Origin: Ceratorhiza oryzae-sativae
Lineage: Eukaryota > Basidiomycota > Agaricomycetes > Cantharellales > Ceratobasidiaceae
Assembly (NCBI GenBank): GCA_030998015.1
Contig: JARWMV010000232.1
Location: 1,860,001-1,924,000, forward strand
Reading direction: 5' to 3'
Length of the DNA: 64,000 bases
Part shown: positions 48,315-59,732 of the stretch, one piece after another
How the letters are laid out: every line of letters begins with the position of its first letter
Numbering within the stretch: position 1 is the stretch's first letter
Position numbers and translations under genes: made by a program
Notes under the pieces: generated by a model
What the model saw: the letters and a program-made list of their open reading frames with translations, nothing else
What the model was told of the DNA's origin: nothing
Database searches by the model: none

Positions 48315-48338
48315 TGTATATGTCACTCCGAAGAGGAC
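48219..48338 (-). ncRNA. U6 spliceosomal snRNA
   Basis: Minus-strand copy of the U6 RNA. The 5' stem-loop GUCCUC-UUCG-GAGUGAC is at the start (48338), followed by ACAUAUAC, the conserved AAAAUUGGAACGAUACAGAG (contains the ACAGAGA box that pairs with the 5' splice site), AAGAUUAGC (catalytic AGC triad) and AUGGCCCCUGCACAAGGAUG (internal stem-loop), then ACACG. The core is uninterrupted, with no intron. The 3' part after ACACG does not match the usual CAAAUUCGUGAAGCGUUCC. It reads UAGUUCAGAGUGG, followed by a perfect hairpin CGGUC-UACG-GACCG, and ends at a T4 run (48219-48222), taken as the RNA polymerase III stop. The 3' end is therefore approximate. This is a catalytic component of the spliceosome. 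Confidence 0.9.
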
Positions 48339-48848
48339 AAGTTATTAAGAGTTGCTGGTGTCTCATGCAACGGCCGAAATATTTGATTCCGGGTTTGTGG
48401 TTTTGCGAGAGTGGCTATGCTGGTGACACAAACGCCTTTCTCTTACCCCAGTGCTCAGGTATGACAAAAGTAGAATCGGTGCGTATGTGACATTAAAAGA
48501 ATGACTCGATCAAATTGTGTATCTGTCCAGTCGTGTTCAACCTCCCTTGTAGCTCCGACACAAGAAGCAGCGAGATGAACCGGTCTATAATCAAAATCAA
48601 TACGATTGTCCCAACAACATAGCCAACAAATCAACTTGTAGCATCAAGCACTCATAAAAACGCAACACTAGCTAAACATCTAAGAACAGGGAATCGAAAT
48701 TTTTATAGCACCTCCTCCTCTCCCCTAATTACATTACCTATCCAGTAGCTAGATAACCGACTTTGTGTAGCCTACAAACGTCCCATCGTTCGTTCGCCAC
48801 CGGCGCGCGTTCGTAGTACGTGTGTGTAGGTCTCCTCATGACCCTCGC
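48339..48848. other. Short interval between U6 and the glycosyltransferase gene
   Basis: Upstream of U6 (minus-strand transcription) an AAATATTT element lies at about 48377-48384, roughly 40-46 nt before the RNA start, a possible polymerase III TATA element. Otherwise nothing coding was seen. Confidence 0.3.
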
Positions 48849-51185
48849 TCACCATTTGATCCATTCACCGTACATGTTTGGTCGTTCACCTCGGATGTAT
48901 GCCTCAAACGTTCGCTTCAGGACCGTTGCCCACGATAGATCTGCTGGGTCGACTTGCTGAAACTCGAGATTGAGGTGGTTGGGGTCGTCTCCAGCACTCT
49001 TTGCCAGAGCTTTGGCTTTGCGCAAGAGGTTGTCTTTCGCACGCTGCTCTCCTGCGCGGAAACGCTCTCCAAGGTCAGGATAGTTGCGAACCTTGTCAAA
49101 TGGCAGCCACCTAATCGGAGTAGTGTTAAATCATGAATGATGTACGAGGCCCGAAAGGTACTTGCCAAAAGTTATGGAAATGGTATGAATACGCCCCCCT
49201 AAAGAATCCATCGAATCCGAGCACATTTGGCGCGGCTGCATCTACCTTCTTGGGTTCGAAAAACTGCTGGAAACTGCCACGATCATGAGACCTCGATGCG
49301 GCTTACCCAGCACGAAAAAAACTTACTCGGTAAAGAATGGGAACGCAGGCCGATCCCGCTGATAATCTTCCGTATTCAACCACGCGCTATCAAACAGCGC
49401 ATCCGGCAATCTGAGCAACAGGCCTTGGAGGTGTGCATCACGCATATATCGCCAAACAGTCATCGGATGGAAATCTAGGCCGTTGCGGAACGCGGTCCTG
49501 AACAAGAACGTGCCCAACGCGCTGCCCTTGTTCAAACGAAGAACAGCGGTGTTGTACTCTTCGAGTCGAGACCATCGGTAGGCGAATGCGCCAGGCCAAC
49601 CCCAGAGTTCTTCCCAGTCGCGGAGCAGGATCGTGTCTGCGTCGAGATACGTGCCACCGAACCTGTGGCAGAGGATGAAGCGAGCCATGTCCGAGAGAAT
49701 TGTCGACATTCGATCATAGTTTTGTGCAGAGTCTGAGCCGACGCGTCCGAGTACGCCCTTTTGAGCATTCGTGTCGTTGGCACCGGCTGCCTTTTTGACC
49801 TCGTACACGACTCCTCCAGAGTTGAACAGCGTAGCCTCAAATTCTCGCCACTCATCCTTGATCTCGGGAATGCTGTCCAGTTGCTCAGTCGTATTCCACA
49901 TCTTGAACTTGATCACGTCCTGGAAACGTTCGTGCAAAAATGGCGAGGCCCACGGGCTCAATTTGAGCCCTTCATACATATCACGGAACGCAGACGGGTT
50001 CGGGACCGCGGCGGCCGGGCCAGGGTTGATCCACATCCAAAACTCGGGCCGACAAAGTCCTGCTGGGGTCGGCGCGCCGGGCTTTTCACCAAGACCGAGG
50101 TTTTGAGTAAACAGATACGACATCAAGGCCATGTAGGGTTTGTCGGTGAACTCGCCCGTCCAGAACATGTGGTAAATGCGGGGGTGGTTAGGGTCGCACG
50201 CGTCGCCAGAAGCCTTTCGCAGACGCGGAGGTGGGAGTTTAAGCGCAGGCTCAAACTCGCCCCGTCGATTGAACACAAGTCCTGCGTCTGGGTCGTCTGG
50301 GTCAATGCTATGCATAGCCGAGGGCTGAACCTGTTTCTGTGCAGGTGGAGTAGTGCTGGCCTTGTCCTCGACATAGATAAAGTTATAACGGTCGAGATCA
50401 GTGCGACGCAGCCGTTTTTCTCCGTCAATCCCTGTTCCGATGCGCATAAGCTCCAGGCAGTCGCGCACGTACTAAGCGCATCCATGTCAGCCAGGAATTT
50501 CAGGAACGAGTCTCTGTGCGAACCTTGTTGGCGGAAAAGTCGCAATGATCCATAATAATATCCAAGTCTGCGATCCCACCTGGGGTTGGCCTCGGTGGGT
50601 AGTGGGCGTTCGGAGGTTCGGACTTGATCGTGACATATTTGCGCGAGGGGCCTGTACCGACAGAATAGGTCGCCCTGCCGCCAGGTGGCTTTAGCCGGTT
50701 GCCGTTTTTAGTGTCTACTGCAGGTAAACCTGGGTTTGGTGGTGGGATCGTTAGGCCGAGAACGGAAGGTACTATGCGCCAAATCGTGGGATGAGCAGAT
50801 GCGACGATGGGTACAGCTAGGCGAGCTCACTAGGTCTATTGCTTGGGTAATGGCCACTCGCAATCTCCCAATCCCAGATCTTTTGGAGCTCCGTTTTTCT
50901 GAACACCAGCGTTGGGGGCTTGTCTGGGATGGGTTTCGGCCAGGCCTTCTGCTTGCCCACATAGCGCTTGTGGAACGCAAAGCTCACCCAGATGAGGGTC
51001 AGGAAGATAAAACAGAGAACGGCAAATGCGCGCCTTCTGCTCATCCTGGACGAGGTTACGCTCCACACTCGCTGGGGGATAGGCAAGACGAGCTTTAGGC
51101 GGTGGGACGGGCGGAACGGGAGGGGGATGTAGAAGGTGGTCGTCCAGGCAGACGTGCGGGATGTGAGATGGTGCTTCTCCTCCAT
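48849..51185 (-). CDS. Type II membrane glycosyltransferase with DXD motif (GT32-like)
   Basis: Golgi-type glycosyltransferase. The N-terminus (start 51185, or the second Met at 51044) has basic residues followed by a single transmembrane anchor, RAFAVLCFIFLTLIWVSFAF, and a stem region. The lumenal catalytic part has CDPNHPRIYHMFWTGEFTDK, PYMALMSYLFTQNLGL, EFWMWINPGPAAAVPNPSAF, then YDRMSTILSDMARFILCHRF and the DXD motif GGTYLDADTILLRDW (metal and nucleotide-sugar binding). AFAYRWSRLEEYNTAVLRLN, SALGTFLFRTAF and FPFFTEFQQFF follow, and a C-terminal exon ends NMYGEWIKW at 48849. GGTYLDAD is the hallmark of Och1/capsule-type GT32 enzymes. The usual length for fungal relatives, about 600-650 residues, fits. 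The sugar added and the acceptor are unknown. Confidence 0.82.
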
Positions 51186-52021
51186 GCGTTTGTGTACGAC
51201 GGCAAGGGGGAGAGGCGCGGTTTTCCGTCTCGATGCGGCATGAGGTAGACAGACACGAGCCCCGGGAGGTTTCTGTGCAACGCGTCAAGCGCGCAATAGG
51301 TGTGGATAATGTACAGAAAAATCAGAAGACAGAGAGGACCATGGGCCCGGTCGTTGTCGCTTAGGATGTCCCTGTGCTGGCGCTGCAAAACGCTTAGTCC
51401 TTCCACGTGCTTCGCCTCCAGCCCCCACGTGACGGATAGGGGGGGATCACCACTCCCCACCATGCCCGACGTCGCCCACGCCGTCGCCCACGTCGCTACC
51501 CCACTCGTTGCTGCGCTGCCGACAGGCACCGCTAGGGCGTTGGAGACGGATGATTGTCAAGCGGAGAGCCCTGATCTGCTCCTCCGTCGGCTTGGCATTC
51601 GATATAGCCTACGTTACGGAACCGGCATTGCCACAGTGTGCTCGACCAGCGCTGGCATCAACGCCTAATATACAAACTAAATAGAATTGAACCGTTTGAC
51701 GTGCGTCACCCGGGGTCTAGGTCATCACCTTATCTTTGAATACTTTTCTTCGCCGCTCGAATCGGGTTAGTCAGCGCTCTTCATAAATCTCTTATTTATC
51801 TTCATAAAAAGACATTTCTTGCACTTTTGTCTTTGAGACGATGCCTCCCTAGCATCACCATGAAATACGCCAACCTCTCCCAGTAGTGGTCAGCATCTAA
51901 CAACTCAAGACAGTACAATAAACAAAACTCGCTTCATTCCAGCTCAATGTAATGCGATAAATTTCAAGAATCATGATTTCACTTTGTCCATTATCTATAC
52001 ACGCTTTATTCAATTAAACCG
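51186..52021. other. Promoter and flank of the glycosyltransferase gene; no gene called
   Basis: This holds the presumed promoter of the minus-strand glycosyltransferase and the 3' flank of pyruvate kinase. A CACGTG lies at 51426-51431. A plus-strand open frame at 51300-51668 has no family match and overlaps open frames on the opposite strand, so it is not called. The right part (51.68-52.0 kb) is A+T-rich. Confidence 0.35.
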
Positions 52022-54241
52022 TCACGCACCCAGCGGCACGCTCTCCAAATCCGCCGGGTCTGTCGGCACAGACAAGATCCGGAGGGTGTTGGTATGGCCA
52101 AGGCCGCCCTTCCAGCCCTGAACGGCAATTACCGTTGTGCCCGTCCGGATGATCTTGAGATTGAGCGCACTGCGCAGACCGAATCGGATGCGGTTGTCGA
52201 CGTCGCGCTGCCACTGCGACGCCTCGATGCCGCGCGGCTCTGGGTACCAGAACGGATAGCAGCCGCGGTGGAGGTGTATCTGACGCGCGGTTTGAATGTT
52301 GCGAGTAACTGGGCCCGTCGTCAGTCCTGCGAGTCGCTATAACGAAAAGAACACTCACCGGTGATGATGGGAACGCTGGGCCTGTACTTGGAGATCAGGC
52401 GAGCAGTGTTGCCGCTGGTGGACAAGACAAGGATAGCGCTCGCGCCCTGTTCAGAGGCAGCTGCGACGGCGGCCATACCGATGGTCTCGGCAGTCTCAGT
52501 CGGTCGAGGAGTAACTGCGCGAAGCTCATCGAACAAGGGTGGGTAGCAGATGGTAGACTCGGCGAGGAAACAAGTCTCGGCCATCATGAGGACTGAAGTT
52601 GAAGGTCAGCTCCTCTGTCCGAGGATAACAAGAGAGGCCACTTGCCAGACTGAATGGGGTACGATCCCTTGGCAGTCTCTCCAGACAACATGACGCAGTC
52701 GGCGCCATCGAGTACAGCGTTGGCCACGTCGCTAACTTCGGCGCGGGTTGGGCGAGGGTTGTACTAGGGTACGGTTAGGAAATGTTTCGCCGCCTTTTAC
52801 TATCGAGACTTACGGTCATGGACTAGATTCGATCCTCGTCAGTTGCATATACTCCTAGTTGGATGATCCAACTCACCTCCAACATCTGGGTAGCGCAGAT
52901 AACTGGCTTTCCGGCAATGTTGCACTTGGCGATCATCATCTTTTGGGCAATAAAGACCTGACTAGCTGGAATTTCGATACCGAGGTCACCACGCGCGACC
53001 ATGACACCGTCGGCCTCGCGCAGAATCTCGTCAAAGTTCTCCACACCCTGCTCGTTTTCAATCTTGACAATGATCTTGATCGACGCGCCGTCGGGCCCGA
53101 GAACCTCACGGATATCGACCACGTCTTGTGCGCGACGGATAAACGACGCGAAGATCATATCGACACCATTCTTGACGCCAAACTGGAGATCCTTCTTGTC
53201 CTTTTCAGAAAGCGCAGGGAGGTCGACAGGGGTCTTGGGCAAGTTCACACCCTTGCGCGACGAGAGGGTGCCGTTGTTCACGGCACGGACGTGAACATCG
53301 GTGCCATCGATACTAAGCACAAGGAGAGAGAGGATGCCTGTTACAATCGACATGTAAGTAAGGTATGTGTAGCAGAAGTGATCACTCACCATCGTCGACA
53401 TAGATCAACTTTCCGGGAGCGGTGACGGCAGGCAAGTTGCGATAATCCATAAAAAGCCGCTTGTCATCGCAGAGCTCGGCATATTGAGGATCAACCGTGA
53501 CGATAAATTCGTGTCCCGCGGGGATTTTGACATCCTGTGGTCACGATCAAATTCATCAACCCCGATCATCAATATGAGCATCGTGTTTAACCCACATCAC
53601 ACCCTGGGCGCATCAACCCAGTACGAATCTCGGGTCCCTTGGTATCGAGCGCAATGGCCAACGGGCGGCCTTCGGGCTCCACTACAAATGGGATAAACGA
53701 TGCACCGAATTAGCTCTCACGGACATGCCAAGCTGGGACTGGGCATTTTACACACGTTCGACAAGCTTGTGTACGTTATCGATAACGCTCTGGTGGTACT
53801 CGTATGATCCGTGGGAAAAGTTCATCCGAACTGGAAAAACATGACGCATTTAGCCTGATATGGTTGGGGCGCTGGGAGGCTAGTGTTGAAGAGAGACTGA
53901 CCGACGTTCATACCGGCCTTGCGCAGCCGGCCGAGCATCTCAACATTGTTCACCTTGGGACCTGGCCGATGAACGTGATGAGCCAACATTGAATAGGATG
54001 CGCTGACAGCAGGGCATGCTCACCAATCGTCGCGATGATCGACGTCTATGCACGATGCGAACCATAAGCCCCGGGTCTCAAATGAAATTCACCGAGCACG
54101 AACCTTGCGCAGATACTTGGTTTCCTCGGACGGCTCAGGGCCAGCGCTGAGCGTCGAGAGCCACTCGAGACGGGAACGTACTTGGTCGGTTTGGATGCTC
54201 ATGTTGGTGTAGTACGCGTATGCCTCCTGGGACGCGAACAT
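52022..54241 (-). CDS. PYK1: Pyruvate kinase
   Basis: Final step of glycolysis: phosphoenolpyruvate plus ADP gives pyruvate and ATP (cytosol). The start at 54241 gives [20 protein letters not shown], then [20 protein letters not shown] and TKYLRK. Next are [102 protein letters not shown], the PK signature [85 protein letters not shown] and the C-domain [19 protein letters not shown]. It ends [19 protein letters not shown]...VPLGA at 52022. Key active-site Lys, Glu and Asp positions look intact. An in-frame open region continues upstream to 54472 and could add an N-terminal exon, but the 54241 start fits fungal enzymes. Confidence 0.93.
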
Positions 54242-54887
54242 GTGTTGGTCGGAGTGGTAGTGGTCGCGGTCGTCGTTGGGGGCGAGCAAGAGATGGGCGT
54301 CAGGTGATGTGCTGTGTATGCAGGGCGCATGCGAGCAATACGTACGTGTGCAGATGGATTTGGTGGTGGTGGTTGGGGCCCTAGGGCGAGGGGCGATTGC
54401 CGGGGCGTTTTTGTACGCTATCTTTTCAGACTTTTTCCGAAGCGCCGAGGCCGATTCCAACACGATAGTCACTTGTCGTCACCCAAGACGGTGCGGCCGA
54501 CACTCTATCGCACGCGCACAGCCAAAGCCGACGACAGATCCCCGCATTCCCCCCCTGCCTAGCCCGTGCACTCGGCCCCATCCCTGCCGCTCTCTGTCTC
54601 CCCAGACGCGTCGCGAGCCTCGGTCTCGGCACCTTTCCTTCCGCAAATCACCAAGTCGACCGCGCCCAGTCGCAAGCGAGGCCAGAAGGCTGTTGTGGGC
54701 AGGAGCACCAAGAAATTCGATTAGACTACCCCAGCACACACCAGCAGGAAAAAAATTTACAAGCCCGAGGCTCATATATGCACGCTACCGATACAGACTG
54801 TCCAACGCACGCCCCACACATAACGATAGCACAAACCAAGAGGGAACATCACAATAAATATCGCACCAACTCCAACGCAAAATATAA
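54242..54887. other. Interval between pyruvate kinase and CSL genes
   Basis: Holds the pyruvate-kinase promoter (minus strand, 54.24 kb upward) and the 3' flank of the CSL gene. Open frames on both strands overlap and match nothing, so no separate gene is supported. Confidence 0.35.
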
Positions 54888-57497
54888 TCAAACAACCCTC
54901 AGAGTCAAGCATGCATCCAACCCAGAACCGTTGGCTGCCCCAGCAACCGCCTGTGCAGCCTGCACCCACTCTCCCGTCGCTCCCGAAGCAAAAACACTCT
55001 CGCACGCGATCGAACGGCCGGAATGATACCCCGCGCCGTCGCTCGCCCTGATGAACAACAGCGGCAGACCACGCGCCATATGTGCCGATGGAGGTGCGCC
55101 AGGTTCGAGTGCCTCGGGCGGCACGACCGGTACTGTTCCAGCCGCGCCCTCAGTCGCTGCAGCGAGCGCCGAGGCGATCGCCGCTGTACGCTCCGCGGCC
55201 TCGTCCGTTCGTTCCCGTCCAGAGGCATCGTCTCCGTCCTTTCGCCGCGACACTTGCGCTTGCTGAGCGACTTGGCTTAAAAGCCCAGCCGCGAGCAGAT
55301 GCCCAGGACTCATAACATTCTCCTGCATTGTGCGCACAATATCTGGGATGGGAGGCATATCCACCACCACGATCGTCTGAGAAGGTGACATAACCGAAGA
55401 CCGTCTGAACACAGACGTCGAGCTTGAACCAGTGGCTCGTTCACTCGCCCCAGCACCCCCAGGCTTATCGACAAAATCCAGAACCGCTTTGGCCGCGGCA
55501 GATATCGCAGCAGACGGGTCTGCGGCATTGGGTAATGCACCTGCCGCTGCTTTGGCATATGGCACGCTGGGTGGTGGTACCGCCGGCATATTCCCAGTCG
55601 CAGGGTTTGATCTATATATGCGCTGTCGGAGAGGACCAATATTCCCAAGCCAGATTTCGAGAGATTCCGACTGCCCCGTTTCTGGGTTATCGCTGGAGAA
55701 GTTGGACACCACGAGTTCAAGCGTGTGCGTCGAAGGGCGGTACGTTGGTACCGTGCATATGGTCGGAAAGGGTGTGATTGGGCGAGGAGGAGTGGTCCCA
55801 AACGTACCCAGAGCGTCGAAAAATGTGTACTGGAACTTTGCTTTGGAGACCATCAATGAGTATGCAGGTAACTCGTATTACGCGCCTGCTACTCACAAAT
55901 TCCCACAATTGTCCAGCAGAGCCAGTCATCGACTTCATCCACAACTGTTGTCCCATGCACGCTCCTTTCTTCCCGTGTTCGTGGCGCTTGATAGTGCAAC
56001 ATCTGTGGACCTCCCTGACGATCTGTGGCTTTGACATCCGTGAGGCCGAGCCCGTTCGCACCCGCGCTTCCTCCAAATCCTGGACCGGCAATGGTACCCG
56101 ACGCGGAGAGGTAGTACCGCTGCCCGTCATCCGCTATTCTCTGGAGTGCAATCTTCTGCATCTGACTCACTGGACCGCCGTCATCATTGATAATTCGACT
56201 CTTGTCAACCTTGCGGATGATTAGAGGGTCGGATGCGACGCCCGTCAACTGATCGGTCAATATTATTTCGGAGCCATAGGTAACGGGTCGTGCAGCGACC
56301 GAAGACGAATAAGACCGAAGGCTGACGGAAGCAGCACGTGCGGAGCCTGCATGTGTGGGAGACGAGAGTTGGGCAGGAACCGTCTCGGGGGAATCATCCG
56401 ACTCTGCTGGAGAGCGAACCACCGTGACGCTGAATGCTGACCATGCCGAGTTGCTTGCGCTAAGCCTCCCTCCTTCAACGGCCATGTATTTGGTGCGTAC
56501 AGTTTGGGAATTGATTCGATTGAAGAGGGAAACCGGGCCACCAGCAAGAATGCAGGAGGACATGTTGCGTGTTTTAGCTGTTTTCTTGGACGGCTTTGAA
56601 ATGATGGATATCTGGGTGCTCTCGAAGCTAGCCCATGGAGTAGTACCAAGGGACGAGTCAGGGTCGGTGATGTCGAGTACGAGCTGGAAATTCTTGGCCT
56701 TCAATCCAGCCGTCCCGGATACGTGGAGAGTTTTGAAGCTAGCTTGCATCATCTCATCGAGTGCAGAACGCTGTTCGTTGGTGCGTTCACCGGTCTCTGT
56801 AACAATGCGCATCGAGAGTTGCTGGTTACGTGGCTGTCGAAGCGGCCCTTCGATGCGGACAACGGGAGGAGGGCACAAGAAGCGCTTTTCATTCCCGTAC
56901 GACTTTTGCGCCACTGCGGCATGGAGGCAGACAACAGTGGTCATTGACGGGGTCGGCAGTACCCTAGCGTAATCAAGCACAAGGTGGTCCCGAACAGTGC
57001 GCCTGATCTTTGCACGCGACTCTTCAGGCGAAGTCGCCTCGTCACGTTTACGTTTTCCGGGCTGTAAAGTCAACCAAGTGAGCCCTAGACGCAAAACCAA
57101 CCAACAGAGATCGACGCACAGTATCCTCCTGGATAGGAGGAGCAATTGGTGGAGCCGGGAGAGTCGAGGGGCCAGCACCGGGTGTTTCCGCCTGCCACGG
57201 GAGCGGAGGCGGCGACGGAAGCGCTTGGCTTGCGGCGAGCAGCGAGTGGATAGACATCGCGGGGTCGTTTGGGACACTGCTGTTCGTTTCTGATGGATTG
57301 GTGCCATCGTCTATAGCATTGAGTAGCAGCTCAAGGTTGGCGCGTGCCGAAGGCGGCGTGGCGGATGGCTGGTGCCTGTCCATGGCGACGAAAGCCGGCT
57401 GAAACGGGGCAAGTGGCGACGGGAATGCAGGTTCGGACGGTGGATGTACCGACACAGGTGACTGGTTCAGCGATGGTGACCGCACGATCGTACGCAT
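54888..57497 (-). CDS. CSL (CBF1/RBP-J/Su(H)/LAG-1) DNA-binding protein
   Basis: Sequence-specific nuclear transcription factor of the CSL family, which fungi carry although they lack Notch. The start at 57497 gives MRTIVRSPSLNQSPVSVHPP and a Ser/Pro-rich N-terminus of about 140 residues. The LAG1-type DNA-binding region (about 57050-56500) includes KIRRTVRDHLVLDYARVLPT, TVVCLHAAVAQKSYGNEKRF and FLCPPPVVRIEG, then the Rel-homology/BTD block KAKNFQLVLDI, IISKPSKKTAKTRNMSSCIL, AGGPVSLFNRINSQTVRTKY and SNSAWSAFSVTVVR. The beta-trefoil continues with YGSEIILTDQLTG, then SDPLIIRKVDKSRIINDDGG and VSQMQKIALQR. After an intron the TIG/IPT-like part has FQYTFFDALGTFGTTPPRP and THTLELVVSNFSSDNP. A Gly/Ala-rich C-terminus ends LTLRVV at 54888. 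The DNA-contact motif (KSYGNEKRFLCPPP) is intact. Confidence 0.88.
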
Positions 57498-58936
57498 TGC
57501 GGCGGACCGACTCTTGAGGCAAGTTCAGGGCGTGAGAACTTGGAAGAGAATATCAAACACCTGTCTGTTCAGTATTTGCCCCTGTTTTGCTCTGTTCCCC
57601 GGCGCTTCGCCTCGCCCCTGCGACAGCTCACAGCACTCGGCCCCACCGTATACGACGTGCTCGCAAATAGGCTCGCAATCACTGGCCTCACGCTCGCTTG
57701 GTGGAAGCTACCGTACCCTTTTTTGCAGCGCAGATCATTCATGCCATCTTCTCTCATCACCGCTCGCATTCTGGACCTTGTCTACCTGCCACTTTCCCAT
57801 GGGCAAGGGGCGAGTCCGGCCATTCCGCATCTCATGATGACGCCTAATCGTGTCCAGATGAGGCCGTGTCGCAGCGGCAAGTAGCAAATTATCACCTTCA
57901 ATCTAATACTAGCCTATATGCCGCATTTCTATCCGCATGCATGTCACACTGTTGCTGTGGTCTTTTTTCCGATCCTTTTACTTGCATGCCTTCGGGCAAA
58001 TTGTATGCTATCAATGTCACAGACGAGGCATGGCCCATCTTGATTACCGGGTCACTCATCGCGCTCCCACCCTCCGATCCGTTCAGAGGTTCGGATTATG
58101 GAACATGAAATCCCCGAAGCAGCTATATTGCTTCTCCAGTAAACCATCGCCATCATGCGCTTTACCTCTGGATTTCCGTCACAGGAAAGTGGGCAGAATA
58201 ACCCCCCATTCACGCCAGGTGGACAAGTGTCAATTGCCTCTGACTCCGCCGACTAACCACGAATGGCATATATCCGTGGACAAAGGTTCCTACAGACGAC
58301 CCGTCCCTCGCCCGCTTAGTCTGTGTCAACCCCGGGCTACATACACGTAGAGAGGTGTGTACCTGATATTGTGTTTCCATGAGAGCGATATCAGAAGCCT
58401 CGGCCGGACATGACTTGAGGCTCCTAAGTCTCCTGAGCACCCTAACTGCCCCGCATCATTCTGAACATGGCGGGAACTTACGAAAGCGACTTATCCCCTA
58501 TTTAACGCTGTCACAGATCCGTCACCCTGCACTTGTCTCTCACGGTAAAAGGATAGCATTTATCCAGGAAACTGCCACACATGCGTTTGAGTCCAGGTCC
58601 AGAAAGGAAAACGAGGCTGGGCTTCGGAAGAGGGAAACCACGACACATGACCATCACACCGATCACTAAGTAACCGAGTTGGTATAAACAAGGTTGATTA
58701 GCCCCCCGAATGAACACGTTCCATTCTACAACGTAAGGGCAAGGGAATAATAGTTTGATATATAGTTGAAAAAACAAGTCCTCCTACCCATGTATTCATG
58801 AAATTTAGGAAAGCCCCATGAGCGCGATGGCCAAAACACGCATCAAACGTTTTGTGGCGCCTCCTGTGCCACCCGAAGATCCCACGTGATTTAATAGACG
58901 CCAACCAAACACTCTAACGACTTCCATTCCACGACG
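57498..58936. other. 1.4 kb between CSL and DFR1; no gene supported
   Basis: Divergent intergenic region: the CSL promoter on the left, the DFR1 promoter on the right (with CACGTG at 58883-58888). Open frames of about 110-137 codons exist on both strands in the middle, but overlap one another and resemble no family. Confidence 0.35.
58883..58888. promoter_or_regulatory. CACGTG palindrome before DFR1
   Basis: CACGTG followed by A (CACGTGA) lies 49 nt before the DFR1 start codon. The position suits a core-promoter-proximal bHLH site. Confidence 0.35.
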
Positions 58937-59641
58937 ATGAGTGCGACTAGAACTCCTCCACAACTCACGCTTGTCGTCGCAGCAACCCTTGCAAACGGAA
59001 TCGGTGTTCGAGGTGGCCTGCCATGGCGGCTCCCTCGTGAAATGGCTTATTTTGCTCGCGTCACAAAGTCGGGCACCGTAAATAATGGGAGGGCAATAAG
59101 CGCAGTAGTCATGGGCCGGAAGAGCTGGGAGAGCATCCCACTTAAATTTCGACCGCTTAGGGATCGCTTGAACGTGGTAATTAGCTCTCAAAAGGAGTTC
59201 AAACTGTGAGCGGGCAGAGTTACTGGGCGCGAGGAATGGTACATTAAATGGCTTCACAGGGACCAACCCGTCACGGAAGATACGGTTACGCCACCTCCTA
59301 TTCTCGCATCGTCGTTGGAAGAAGCCCTTGCTCAACTCTCCACACTCTCTTTGCAGAAAGTATTCATAATCGGCGGCGCCTCGCTCTATACTCAGGCTCT
59401 TGAGGACCCTAGCACAACTGGCGTCCTGCTCACACGCGTGCTCGAGCCTGCATATGAAGAATGCGATGCATTCTTTCCTGACATCAGGGCGGATGACCGC
59501 TGGACAAGAGCATCGCATTCTCAGCTAGTGGAGTGGGTCGGATTCGATGTTCCCGAGGGGGTCCAAGAGGAGAAAGGAACTAAATACGAGTTCCAATTTT
59601 GGATCAGGAAGGAAGAAGGGAGGAAGAACAACTCAATGTGA
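58937..59641 (+). CDS. DFR1: Dihydrofolate reductase
   Basis: NADPH-dependent reduction of dihydrofolate to tetrahydrofolate, needed for thymidylate and purine synthesis. The ATG at 58937 gives MSATRTPPQLTLVVAATLAN. The active site has GIGVRGGLPWRLPREMAYFA (the carboxylate in fungal enzymes is Glu, here at the LPxE position), then VVMGRKSWESIPLKFRPLRD and NVVISSQKEFKL. A single intron (59207-59260) is followed by QPVTEDTVTPPPILASS, EEALAQLSTLSLQKVFIIGG (cofactor GG), SLYTQALED, and VLLTRVLEPAYEECDAFFPD. The C-terminus KYEFQFWIRKEEGRKNNSM ends at 59641, with the family FQFW motif. Length, about 215 residues, is normal. It converges with the transporter gene, 91 nt between stops. Confidence 0.95.
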
Positions 59642-59732
59642 ACGTAGCGGAGACGCATATAGAGTGCCAAAGCATGTCTATATACTATTCACTCTGAAAA
59701 CCTTGAGGCTATCGTTAAGTATCGGCTATACA

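Noticed and set aside
51300..51668. Plus-strand open frame of 122 codons
   Set aside because: No domain, overlaps the glycosyltransferase promoter and an opposite-strand open frame, and its codon pattern looks like a GC-rich shadow.
54242..54472. Extended N-terminal exon of pyruvate kinase
   Set aside because: In frame but without conserved sequence; the Met at 54241 gives a normal fungal enzyme.
57540..57884. Plus-strand 114-codon open frame between CSL and DFR1
   Set aside because: Overlaps other frames on both strands and has no recognisable domain.
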